DNA from: Sediminibacterium sp. | GTDB taxonomy: Bacteria; Bacteroidota; Bacteroidia; Chitinophagales; Chitinophagaceae | Reading direction: 5' to 3' | Assembly (NCBI RefSeq): GCF_030695065.1 | Contig: NZ_JAUYTR010000007.1 | Coordinates: forward strand, 1-64,000 | Length of the DNA: 64,000 bases | Part shown: positions 38,989 to 47,032 of the stretch, one piece after another | How the letters are laid out: the number at the start of each line of letters is the position of its first letter | Numbering within the stretch: the stretch's first letter is position 1 | Position numbers and translations under genes: made by a program | The notes under the pieces: generated by a model | Told to the model about the DNA's origin: nothing | What the model saw: only the letters and a program-made list of their open reading frames with translations | The model's database searches: none

Positions 38989-40384
38989 TCTGGTCCCCCC
39001 TGATAATATTAATAATGGTTTGAAGTATAATTTGACAGTCTAACCAAAATGTCCAGCGATGGATATAATACAAATCAAAATTGATGCGCTTTTGCATAGA
39101 ACCCTTTGCCTTGGTTTCTCCCCTTGCTCCGTTTACCTGCGCCCAGCCCGTAATGCCCGGCAATACGATATGTCGCAACATATAATTGTCTACCGTATGC
39201 ATCGATTCTAAATTCAATGGAGTAGGGTGGGGTCTGGGTCCTACTACCGACATATTGCCTACCAATACATTCCAAAATTGGGGCAGTTCATCCATATTGG
39301 TTTTGCGCAAAATCTTTCCAATCCAAGTAACCCTTCCATCATTTTTAGTGGCTTGTTGGTATTGACCATTGGCGTCCAAATCGTGGTTGCCCGCAGTCAT
39401 GGTTCTGAACTTGTAACAAATAATTTGTTCGTTCTGCAATCCCCATCTTTCTTGTTTAAAAATAATCGGACCCTTAGAACCCAGCTTGATGGCTAGTGCT
39501 ATGATGGGCATGATCCACCAACCCAAGAGTATGAAAAAACAAAGCGAAAAACTGATATCAAAAAATCGTTTTAAAATCTTGTTCTCTATTTTATCTAAGG
39601 GCAGTTCCCGTATATTAATCACGGGCATCATACCAATATTATTCACTTGTATATTGCTGGCTGTGTATTGGTGCAAATTAGGAATGATGCGGGTTTTAAC
39701 GGAATAGGTATCGCATACATCTATGCAGTCTTGTATCTGGTTAGAGTACTTATTGGGCAATGCTATCACTACTTCGTCTACTCTTTGTTTTCTCAATACT
39801 TCGGCCAATGCTTCTGTTTTTCCAAAATAAGCACAGCCATTCATTTTGGCTTGCTGATTGTCTAAAAATCCAATGCACTTGTAGCCGTAGTAATAATATT
39901 TATTGATGGTTTCGTAGTAATCCATGCCTGCTGGAGTGGCGCCCACGATTACAATATTGTCGTATAATTTTCCCTGATAAATGGCCGAGTGCAAATATTT
40001 GCGCACCACATATTTGGTAAATGTCAATAACGCAAATAGGGTGCCTACATAAATGGGAAAAAAATTGGTGTTGAACTGGTAATAATCGCGCAGGAAAAAA
40101 GAAACCGAGCTCAATAAAATGGTAAATAAGATTAAGCTATAGGTAATGAAAATAATTTCTTCTGAAAATTTATTGGATCTTCTATCGGTGTACAATTTGG
40201 CAAAAGAAGCGGTAATATACCATACCGTTAATAGGATTAATAAGAATCCAATGCTGTTGATGCTATTGTTGTGAATGTTTTCGGTTTGGGTAAACTGCAA
40301 GGCCAACAGGTACGACATACCCACTACCGGGGCATCTATTATGTATCTAATGAGTGTGTATCTGTTGTAGGCTTTCTTGGCCAT
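38978..40384 (-). CDS. WcaJ-type undecaprenyl-phosphate hexose-1-phosphate transferase
   Basis: Polyisoprenyl phosphate hexose-1-phosphate transferase of 468 residues. It has about four N-terminal membrane helices, a Rossmann-like middle domain (IVIVGATPAGMDYYE) and a C-terminal PglC-like catalytic domain with KRFFDISFSLCFFILLGWW, YKFRTM, KTNMDELPQFWNVLVGNM and SVVGPRPHP. It would start repeat-unit synthesis in the minus-strand locus, probably with glucose or galactose phosphate. It contrasts with the short PglC form in the plus-strand locus. Its start overlaps the end of the upstream glycosyltransferase by 38 nt; the next in-frame Met is near residue 19, inside the first helix. Confidence 0.9.
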   Translation of the reverse strand: MAKKAYNRYTLIRYIIDAPVVGMSYLLALQFTQTENIHNNSINSIGFLLILLTVWYITASFAKLYTDRRSNKFSEEIIFITYSLILFTILLSSVSFFLRDYYQFNTNFFPIYVGTLFALLTFTKYVVRKYLHSAIYQGKLYDNIVIVGATPAGMDYYETINKYYYYGYKCIGFLDNQQAKMNGCAYFGKTEALAEVLRKQRVDEVVIALPNKYSNQIQDCIDVCDTYSVKTRIIPNLHQYTASNIQVNNIGMMPVINIRELPLDKIENKILKRFFDISFSLCFFILLGWWIMPIIALAIKLGSKGPIIFKQERWGLQNEQIICYKFRTMTAGNHDLDANGQYQQATKNDGRVTWIGKILRKTNMDELPQFWNVLVGNMSVVGPRPHPTPLNLESMHTVDNYMLRHIVLPGITGWAQVNGARGETKAKGSMQKRINFDLYYIHRWTFWLDCQIILQTIINIIRGDQNAY

Positions 40385-41483
40385 GCTGCTTTAATACTTT
40401 AAAAACGCTAATATATGCTTCCGTTACATGATCCCATTGATACCGAAGGCCTATTCCCTCCCTGGCGTGCAATCGAAGCTCATTTATTAGAGCATCATTT
40501 TGTTCTGCACGTTGCATCAATTGTGCAACAGCTTGGGGGGTCTGCTGAAACAAGAGCCCAAATATACCATTTTGTAGCATTTCTCGGCTAAATGGGGTAT
40601 CAATTGCTAATATAGCGCATCCATATGCCATGGCTTTTAATAAGGTAGGGTTGGTGCCCCCAAATGCATGGCCATGTAAATAGGCAAAACAGTGGTGGTA
40701 CAATTCGGCCAATTCGTTGGGATTATTGATATAGCCCAAGAAAATAACCCGATCACTGGCTTTGGCTTTCATGCTTTGGGCATAATCGTCTTGATAAGGC
40801 ACATCGCCCACTATCACGAGTTTTTTGCTTGAATTGGATTGCAAAAATCCTTCTAACAGCAAATGACTATTGTTATCGGGGATTAATCTTCCTACTATTA
40901 AATAATATTCCTGTGGGGCAAGGTTAAAGCGGTTGATTAAAGAGGGATCTTGGCTGTAGCGCAAGCTGGCCCCGTATGCAATCACCGTAGAGTCTTTTTG
41001 AAATAGGTCTAGGTACACTTGCCGCATGGCTTCGGCGTCTGTGATAATGCGGTCGTATAATTTGGTGCTGAGCCAAGCTGCAAACTTAAAATACTTGGCC
41101 CCCAAACCTTTCCACTTGGGTCTTAACCACTCCATGCCATCTACATTTATGAGGGTGGGCTTTCTGCAAATCTTGGAAATGATTCCCCAGGGTCCATTGG
41201 CTGCATTCACGGCTAAAATAATATCAGATCCCGTGGTGCAGGCATGCCACATTGATAAAAAGGAATGGATCAATTGGCTCAAGGATTTGGTTTCGATGGT
41301 GGGGATATACACCAGCTCAATGCCATTGACTTGCTTGGGTTTTTCTTGAAATAAATTCTTGTGGCAGTAGACCCTTACTCGATAGCCTTTCTTCACCAAT
41401 CGTTCCGACAACTCTTTTACAAAAGTTTCATAACCGCTGTACACATAAGGATAACCTCTAGAACCTATAATTGAAATGACCAT
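40347..41483 (-). CDS. glycosyltransferase family 4 with DUF1972 N-terminal domain
   Basis: Protein of 378 residues. The N-terminal DUF1972 domain is shown by GSRGYPYVYSGYETF and the downstream VDGMEWLRPKWKGLG pattern, common in rhamnosyl- or related transferases. The C-terminal GT4 domain begins YYLIVGRLIPDNNSHLLLEG and has HAFGGTNPTLLKAMAYG as the donor-binding motif. ATG overlaps the stop of the upstream gene by one base on the minus strand (TAATG). It likely adds the second sugar after the WcaJ-type transferase, given their adjacency. Confidence 0.9.
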   Translation of the reverse strand: MVISIIGSRGYPYVYSGYETFVKELSERLVKKGYRVRVYCHKNLFQEKPKQVNGIELVYIPTIETKSLSQLIHSFLSMWHACTTGSDIILAVNAANGPWGIISKICRKPTLINVDGMEWLRPKWKGLGAKYFKFAAWLSTKLYDRIITDAEAMRQVYLDLFQKDSTVIAYGASLRYSQDPSLINRFNLAPQEYYLIVGRLIPDNNSHLLLEGFLQSNSSKKLVIVGDVPYQDDYAQSMKAKASDRVIFLGYINNPNELAELYHHCFAYLHGHAFGGTNPTLLKAMAYGCAILAIDTPFSREMLQNGIFGLLFQQTPQAVAQLMQRAEQNDALINELRLHAREGIGLRYQWDHVTEAYISVFKVLKQHGQESLQQIHTH

Positions 41484-42646
41484 TACAATAGTTTTAAAAT
41501 CCGTTCTTCAAAGGCTTGCAATGAAAATTCGGCGCGCACTTTTTTTGCAGCAGCTGCTCCCATGGCTTTTCTTAATGCGGCATCGGTAATAATTGGCTCC
41601 ATTATTGCTGCGGCTGCTTTGGCATTGTTCCATGGTATTAATAATCCTTCTTTACCCGACTCAATCATTTCGGTGGCTCCACCATGATTGGTTGCAACAA
41701 TGGCTTTGCCTGCAGCCATGGCTTCTAATACCACCGTTGGAAAAGGGTCTGGTAAAATGGAAGGCAGCACAAATATATCCAATTGCCCTAGGATGGCGGG
41801 TATATTGGTTTGATAGCCTAAGTCTTTTACGGCTTCTACTAGGTTCAGCTCCGTTTTTAAACGGTTGATATTTTCGTATAAATACTCGTTGCCCGGGAAT
41901 GCATCACCCACCATCACAAATTGTAAATGGGGATGGGTTTTAATGAGCTCCCCCGCAATCTGCAAAAAATAATCTTGGCCCTTCCAGTGGTGTACACGGC
42001 CAATCATGCCGATAACTAAGCGGCGCAGCGCGGCGCTTTCGCTCTGCGCGGTTTGCCGCGGCTCGGCGCTATCGCGCGGCCCGTCCGACGCAGCGGCCGG
42101 CGAACCGTATTCGCTGTAATCGATGCCATTATATACCAAAAGTATTTTGCTGATGGGTATATTTTTTGCCCAATGATCCTGAACCGCTTTAGACACCACG
42201 ATAATTTTATCTGCATAATGTTTCAGCAAATAACTCAAGCCCCTAAATAAAAAATAAGGTCGCTGAATAATTTCGTGAACATGCCAAATATGTTTGATGC
42301 CCAATTGCTTGGCCGCAAATGCCCCTGCCAATACCGCAGTGGTATTAGAATAAACCAGCTCAATTTTTTCGGCAACAATAATTTCTTTGATGGCTTTGAT
42401 GGCTTGGCGGGTGGCTTGCACCCGATTCACCAAACCCCTTGGGTTCATGTATTTTCTGCGAATAATGCCCAAGGGCATATATATAACGGCCACATCCATT
42501 TGCGCCAATTGTTCGGATAGTTCGCCCTTTGCACTCAACACTACCATGGCTTCATGGCCGTGTTTTTTAAAGAGGGCCAAACTGGTCAACAATATTTTAC
42601 TGGCTCCATATAAGTCGGAGGAACTATGCAAAATCAGCAGCTTCAT
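41483..42646 (-). CDS. glycosyltransferase family 4 with GC-rich linker insert
   Basis: GT-B enzyme of 387 residues. HVHEIIQRP marks the acceptor domain, VIGMIGRVHHWKGQDYFLQI the donor domain, and PDPFPTVVLEAMAAGKAIV the EX7E motif. Between the two domains, residues about 180-210 form an Ala/Ser/Pro/Arg-rich segment (GSPAAASDGPRDSAEPR and on). It is encoded by 42021-42107, where 69 of 87 bases are G or C by hand count. The rest of the gene is far more AT-rich, so this interdomain segment looks foreign or expanded; the reading frame is kept. The gene is otherwise intact. Confidence 0.9.
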   Translation of the reverse strand: MKLLILHSSSDLYGASKILLTSLALFKKHGHEAMVVLSAKGELSEQLAQMDVAVIYMPLGIIRRKYMNPRGLVNRVQATRQAIKAIKEIIVAEKIELVYSNTTAVLAGAFAAKQLGIKHIWHVHEIIQRPYFLFRGLSYLLKHYADKIIVVSKAVQDHWAKNIPISKILLVYNGIDYSEYGSPAAASDGPRDSAEPRQTAQSESAALRRLVIGMIGRVHHWKGQDYFLQIAGELIKTHPHLQFVMVGDAFPGNEYLYENINRLKTELNLVEAVKDLGYQTNIPAILGQLDIFVLPSILPDPFPTVVLEAMAAGKAIVATNHGGATEMIESGKEGLLIPWNNAKAAAAIMEPIITDAALRKAMGAAAAKKVRAEFSLQAFEERILKLL

Positions 42647-42665
42647 TACTTCCTCTGTTTATTCA

Positions 42666-43256
42666 TTAGTTCCTTTGTTTAATTACTTTAGCCGGTACAC
42701 CAGCTACCACACTATAAGGGGGTACGCTTTTAGTAACCACCGATCCCGCAGCAATCACCGAGCCCTTGCCAATGGTGACGCCTGCTAAAATAATGCTATT
42801 GGCTGCTATCCAACAATCGTCTTCAATGGTAACAGCAGACTGTGTTACGCCTTGCTCTTTCATAGGGATATTGGCTTCATCAAATACATGGTTCTCTGCA
42901 TAAATGCTCACCCTCGGAGAAATCATTACATTGTTGCCAATGGTAATTTTTCCAGAACAACCAATATAAGAGTAAGGACCAATATTAGAATGGTCCCCCA
43001 CTTTTAATCCTGCACCAATTGCACCCCCATAAATATTCGATGGTCGAATGATGGCGTGCTTGCCAATGGTTACTCTATTACCCAGCACAATATTTTGCTC
43101 GCTCAAACAATTGATTTCGGCATTGTCTTCAATGATCAGGTCTTTGCCCGCCATCAATTGATGCGCGTATCGTACCGATACATTGCAGCCCACCAAAACC
43201 AACCCTGCGCTTTTTCCAAAAAATAAACGGTGCCCCATTCCACGAACAAACATCAC
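42666..43256 (-). CDS. left-handed beta-helix O-acyltransferase
   Basis: Hexapeptide-repeat acetyltransferase of 196 residues as called. Typical blocks are [23 protein letters not shown] with the catalytic His, [20 protein letters not shown] and GVPAKVIKQ. It probably O-acetylates a sugar of the minus-strand polysaccharide. The start is uncertain: GTG 43256 and ATG 43253 are the first standard codons, but the same frame stays open upstream to a TAG at 43353-43355. It encodes a plausible N-terminal extension ([14 protein letters not shown], then [14 protein letters not shown]) without ATG, GTG or TTG. The true protein may be longer, with an unusual start codon or a lost start. Confidence 0.85.
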   Translation of the reverse strand: MMFVRGMGHRLFFGKSAGLVLVGCNVSVRYAHQLMAGKDLIIEDNAEINCLSEQNIVLGNRVTIGKHAIIRPSNIYGGAIGAGLKVGDHSNIGPYSYIGCSGKITIGNNVMISPRVSIYAENHVFDEANIPMKEQGVTQSAVTIEDDCWIAANSIILAGVTIGKGSVIAAGSVVTKSVPPYSVVAGVPAKVIKQRN

Positions 43257-43393
43257 TGCTAGTCTGCAATAAGTAATGAGCTTATTGCGCCCACTCCAAT
43301 TACCCGGAAATCTGTTTGATATGGAAGGATTCGTTTTGATACTGCAAATATTCTATTTTGAAACGAGACTATGAATTTAAATTCTTGTTTGCG

Positions 43394-44890
43394 CTACACT
43401 TTGGCAACGGGTTTCCCTTTCATGCTTTCACTCACTAAGTGACTGATGAATTTAGCAAAAGGCAATATATTCAAGTTCACACTTGCTTCTTCTAATGCAT
43501 GCATGTATTGTTTTCTTTTTTCTACAGGAATCACCGTCCATGGATACCCTCCAGATGCCAACATCAGGTTCATAATAAATCTGCCCATTCTTCCATTGCC
43601 ATCCATATAGGGGTGAATGAACACAAAAATAAAATGGCCTAAAACGGCTCTCACTGATGCTTCTGTTTCTTGTTCTAGTAATTCCATTAATTCAGGCATC
43701 GCATCTCTAATGGCTTCTTTGCTCAGAGGAACGTGCATTGAATTGCTGATATATACCTGGTTATTTCTGTAACGACCCCCGTACCAGTCGCCGTGGTCAT
43801 CATCCAATACTTTACCTGCATTCTTTCCCGACAATACTTTGCGTATGCTTTTTTCTACAATTTGAAATGCATCCCAATATCCCCTTGCTGCCATTGCATC
43901 CCTTTGTTTGCGATCGGCTTCGTTATTTTTAGCATTCCAGCTGCCGCTTCTAACACGTTCTATCAAGGCTGGTGTAACTTGGTATCTTTCAATAGACAAT
44001 GAATGATAGGCATCTGTTACATAAATTTCTTTTACCGCTTTTATATAAGCATCAACCTTTTTTGGTAAACCTGGTGCTTTGGGAAATTGATTAATAATTA
44101 TTTGTCTGCATTCACTCCAAATAAGCCTCACTCTGTTTGCATAAGGGGACACATCTTTTGAATTGAATAAAACAGGCAGTTGATCTTTAAAAGGATCTGA
44201 TTCGCGAACTGCGTATCCTGCGTCTTTCATCGTTTTAATGATGTCGTTCGCTATTTTATCTTTTTTAATATTTCTAAATGCACCTGCTAGCCTACCTGCA
44301 ACAATGGAATGCCCTCCGTTTAATAGGATGGCTAAAATATCGGAAGATGATTTTATAACAGATAATGCAGTGCGTACATCTGTAGCATTTTGCGTGAAAG
44401 TGTTGGGTGCAGCATTAACTAGCGCAGTCGACACACTCATCAGCCTTAATCCATCTATAACAACAATCTCTGATTGTTGAGGCAGGGTAGATTTTATTTG
44501 AAAAAAAGAGGTGTCGAATGGTAAATCGGTCTTGAAATTATTTGCTTTCGCCGATTTGATAATTAATTGTTTTGGCACGGTCCAATTACCAGCATGAATC
44601 ATCAATGATTGCTCAGCAGAAATGAACCACTGATTCTTGAATTTATGATTTAAGTATTCTGCACAAAATTTCCAATAAGAACTGTACCAGTAAGTGCTAT
44701 CTCCATCTTGTTGGTCAGGCGATGAAATAATATACCAGCCGGAATGCACTTCCTTGATGAAGCCATTTTTTAACAGCCGTTCCCGATGGGTACGCGTTAA
44801 TTGGCTTGTTCTTATGGCTACAATATTTTTATCTTGTAAGCCGTTTAATATTTCTAGCGAACTAGCTAGTTTTTCTGATGGGGTTGCCAT
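43394..44890 (-). CDS. Fic-domain protein with N-terminal AbiEi-like DNA-binding domain
   Basis: Protein of 498 residues with two parts. Residues 1 to about 210 resemble an AbiEi-type antitoxin: a winged helix (RTSQLTRTHRERLLKNGFI, then GWYIIS) and the following AbiEi-like domain. The C-terminal half is a Fic domain with the complete active site HPYMDGNGRMGR (426-437), so AMP transfer to a protein hydroxyl is likely. The regulatory motif (S/T)xxxE is present as S297-L-S-I-E301, but Arg302 follows where Gly or Asn is usual. Four 24-nt repeats lie directly before the ATG, which suggests self-repression through the N-terminal domain. The gene interrupts a polysaccharide operon and has no related partner. 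Confidence 0.88.
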   Translation of the reverse strand: MATPSEKLASSLEILNGLQDKNIVAIRTSQLTRTHRERLLKNGFIKEVHSGWYIISSPDQQDGDSTYWYSSYWKFCAEYLNHKFKNQWFISAEQSLMIHAGNWTVPKQLIIKSAKANNFKTDLPFDTSFFQIKSTLPQQSEIVVIDGLRLMSVSTALVNAAPNTFTQNATDVRTALSVIKSSSDILAILLNGGHSIVAGRLAGAFRNIKKDKIANDIIKTMKDAGYAVRESDPFKDQLPVLFNSKDVSPYANRVRLIWSECRQIIINQFPKAPGLPKKVDAYIKAVKEIYVTDAYHSLSIERYQVTPALIERVRSGSWNAKNNEADRKQRDAMAARGYWDAFQIVEKSIRKVLSGKNAGKVLDDDHGDWYGGRYRNNQVYISNSMHVPLSKEAIRDAMPELMELLEQETEASVRAVLGHFIFVFIHPYMDGNGRMGRFIMNLMLASGGYPWTVIPVEKRKQYMHALEEASVNLNILPFAKFISHLVSESMKGKPVAKV

Positions 44891-44892
44891 TT

Positions 44893-44988
44893 ACCAAAAT
44901 TATACTTTTTTGTTGTACCAAAACTATAATTTTGTGTTGTACGTAAACTATAATTTCATGTTGTACTAAAACTATAGTTTTGTGTTGT
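44893..44988 (-). promoter_or_regulatory. four 24-nt direct repeats, putative operator array of the Fic gene
   Basis: Four head-to-tail units of exactly 24 nt lie at 44893-44916, 44917-44940, 44941-44964 and 44965-44988. Each contains a palindrome-like core; in unit 4 the core AAAACTATAGTTTT is a perfect 14-bp palindrome, and units 1-3 differ from it at one to four positions. The array starts 2 nt before the Fic ATG and runs into the end of the glycosyltransferase gene, whose TAG stop lies inside the unit-4 palindrome. Binding by the AbiEi-like domain of the Fic protein is inferred. Confidence 0.75.
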
Positions 44989-46129
44989 GGGCCTGCTTAA
45001 AAAGGCCTTTTAGTTCTGCGGCGGCAGATTCCCAGGTAAATTGTTGCAGTCGCTCTTTGCCTTTGGCAATAAGGGTTTCACGTAGGCTTTGATTCGTTAG
45101 GATAGTCTTGAGTTGCGCCACCAGTGCGGCCTGATTGGTTGGGTCAAATGCCAATGCGGCATCACCAGCCACTTCGGGTAAACAACTGTTATTGGCAATT
45201 AATACGGGTGTTCCATATTGAAATGCTTCTAAAATTGGGATGCCAAATCCTTCGTTCAACGATGGAAATACATAACATGCCGCGTGTGTATAATAGGCTG
45301 GTACGGCTTCGTCGGGTAAATAGCCGGTTAAAATCACTCGGTCTTTTAATGCAAGTGCTTCAATGGTTGCCATTATTGTAGGTGCATCGTTAATGGTGCT
45401 TTTATTGGTAAACTGACCTGCCAAAACCAGACAAAGATTTTGGGGGATCATATCCGCCGCAGCATTGTTTTGTTCGACGGCGTTCGACAACTCGCGAGAT
45501 TGAATCAACTCATGAAAAGCCTTGATTAAAAAGGGTAGATTCTTTCTTTTTTCCGCAGTACCAATATGCAAAATATAGGGTTTGCCTACTGGATTACCAG
45601 TGCCCGAACCATCAAATCTTTTCGGGCCCTCGTGAATAGGAATAATTTTTTCCTTTGCAATCCCCGAGTATCGCGCAATCTGCTCCTGCGTATATATTGT
45701 GGGTGTAACAATGAACGCTGCTTTTTTGGCTGCCCTCAATCCCAATTGAATAAATAAAGTCCTCCAATATTTATTGTAATGTGCAGGGTACTCCCAAAAA
45801 AAAGCGTCGTGAAATACGGGGACGGTTTTAATCCCCCAACTAAAAACGGGTACAAAAAAATCGGTGCAGAACAATACATCGCAGCTTTTCATTTTAGCTT
45901 TAAAAGGGAGCATGATTTGCTTCCACCATTGAAACCGAATATGCTCTAATAATTTACCCCATGGGTTATTACCTGTGTAAACGGGTATGCGATTTCGAAT
46001 GAAAACAAATTCAATGGATGCGTCTGGTTTTGCAAATTCTTTACATAATTCTTCCAAATAGGTTTTGACTCCTGATTTAGAAATTTGTAAATCTCTCACA
46101 TCTACACCTACAATCGTTTTTCTTTGCAT
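44972..46129 (-). CDS. glycosyltransferase family 4
   Basis: Protein of about 385 residues. IVGVDVRDLQISKSGVKTYL is a typical acceptor-domain start, GKPYILHIGTAEKRKNLPFL starts the donor domain, and FPSLNEGFGIPILEAFQYG carries EX7E. ATG 46129 starts just before the first strand; an upstream start at 46162 would overlap the previous gene by 17 nt. A low-complexity segment (SRELSNAVEQNNAAADM) interrupts the donor domain near 45440-45500. The final codons and the stop lie in the repeat array of the Fic gene, so the 3' end was probably reshaped when that module arrived. Confidence 0.9.
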   Translation of the reverse strand: MQRKTIVGVDVRDLQISKSGVKTYLEELCKEFAKPDASIEFVFIRNRIPVYTGNNPWGKLLEHIRFQWWKQIMLPFKAKMKSCDVLFCTDFFVPVFSWGIKTVPVFHDAFFWEYPAHYNKYWRTLFIQLGLRAAKKAAFIVTPTIYTQEQIARYSGIAKEKIIPIHEGPKRFDGSGTGNPVGKPYILHIGTAEKRKNLPFLIKAFHELIQSRELSNAVEQNNAAADMIPQNLCLVLAGQFTNKSTINDAPTIMATIEALALKDRVILTGYLPDEAVPAYYTHAACYVFPSLNEGFGIPILEAFQYGTPVLIANNSCLPEVAGDAALAFDPTNQAALVAQLKTILTNQSLRETLIAKGKERLQQFTWESAAAELKGLFKQAHNTKL

Positions 46130-46145
46130 ATTCCAGGTTTCAGTC

Positions 46146-47027
46146 CTATTTTTTTTTCGCAATTAATACTTGATTAACAGGCAAAAAAGTTTGAATATAG
46201 CGAACAATTTTTTTTCTGAGGCTTAGGTTGCTTTTAAAAATTGAATTAAAACCATCATTCACTCGCTCGTTCATTTGTTCAATAATATTGAATCCATTGT
46301 CAGCAAATAATTGTTTTAAATTTTGTTTATTAAACACCACTGTATGTTCTAAACCGTCTACAATCGGCGGTATTTTGCCTAATACTAAATTCAATTTTCT
46401 AAAAACTCGATATGCCCAGCTGCCGCTATCGGGTGTGCCTATCATCACTATTCCACCTGGTGTTAAAATTCTATGCAGCTCTTGTACATATTCAATGGGT
46501 TGTATCAGGTGTTCTATTACATGATACAGGTTAATGATATTAAATTGATTGTTTTGATAGCCTGCTTGCAACAAGTCTCCATTAAATAATTGGGCTCCTG
46601 CAATTTCAGGTTCAATAAATGCAATGCAGTCTGCATCGTACTCGGTTCCATAAACGCTAAATCCCAGTTGTGCAAACGAAACCAATTCTTCCCCTAAACC
46701 AAAACCAATATCTAAAAACTGTCCGGTTGGTTGGTATTGTAAAACCAATTGTTTGGCCAACTTTATTTTTTCTAATGGGGTGGCTTTTATTTGGCTAATT
46801 TTTTCTTTGATCTTTTTTTTATAATCCAGTGCGCCAAAATTTCCTTTGCTGTAATAATTGCTATAAAATTCCATCAGCTCTTGTTCATTGGCCATGGGGT
46901 TAGCAAATTGCACCTGGCATTGTGTACACTGGGTTCTTGATATATGTGGAAAGCCCGCTTGGTATTTCATTGAAAAAGGAACAATCTGTTCGCTTTTACA
47001 AATAGGGCATTGGTGCAATAATTCCAT
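46146..47027 (-). CDS. class I SAM methyltransferase with N-terminal zinc ribbon
   Basis: Protein of 293 residues. An N-terminal rubredoxin-like zinc ribbon (CPICKS at 8-13, CTQCQV near 33-38) precedes a Methyltransf_23 domain: FLDIGFGLGEELVSFAQLG is motif I, FNIINLYHVIEHLIQP motif IV, and HRILTPGGIVMIGTPDS the following strand. Proteins of this build are common in O-antigen loci and probably methylate a lipid-linked sugar. It lies 5 nt after the Wzy-like gene on the minus strand. Confidence 0.87.
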   Translation of the reverse strand: MELLHQCPICKSEQIVPFSMKYQAGFPHISRTQCTQCQVQFANPMANEQELMEFYSNYYSKGNFGALDYKKKIKEKISQIKATPLEKIKLAKQLVLQYQPTGQFLDIGFGLGEELVSFAQLGFSVYGTEYDADCIAFIEPEIAGAQLFNGDLLQAGYQNNQFNIINLYHVIEHLIQPIEYVQELHRILTPGGIVMIGTPDSGSWAYRVFRKLNLVLGKIPPIVDGLEHTVVFNKQNLKQLFADNGFNIIEQMNERVNDGFNSIFKSNLSLRKKIVRYIQTFLPVNQVLIAKKK

Positions 47028-47032
47028 TAGTA

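Noticed and set aside
42016..42250. Overlapping short frames on both strands in the GC-rich island
   Set aside because: GC-rich DNA has few stop codons, so open frames are expected; the glycosyltransferase frame runs through with conserved motifs on both sides.
44893..44988. Possible CRISPR array (four 24-nt repeats)
   Set aside because: The units are contiguous with no spacers, differ by several bases, and contain a palindromic core directly before a start codon. An operator array explains them better.
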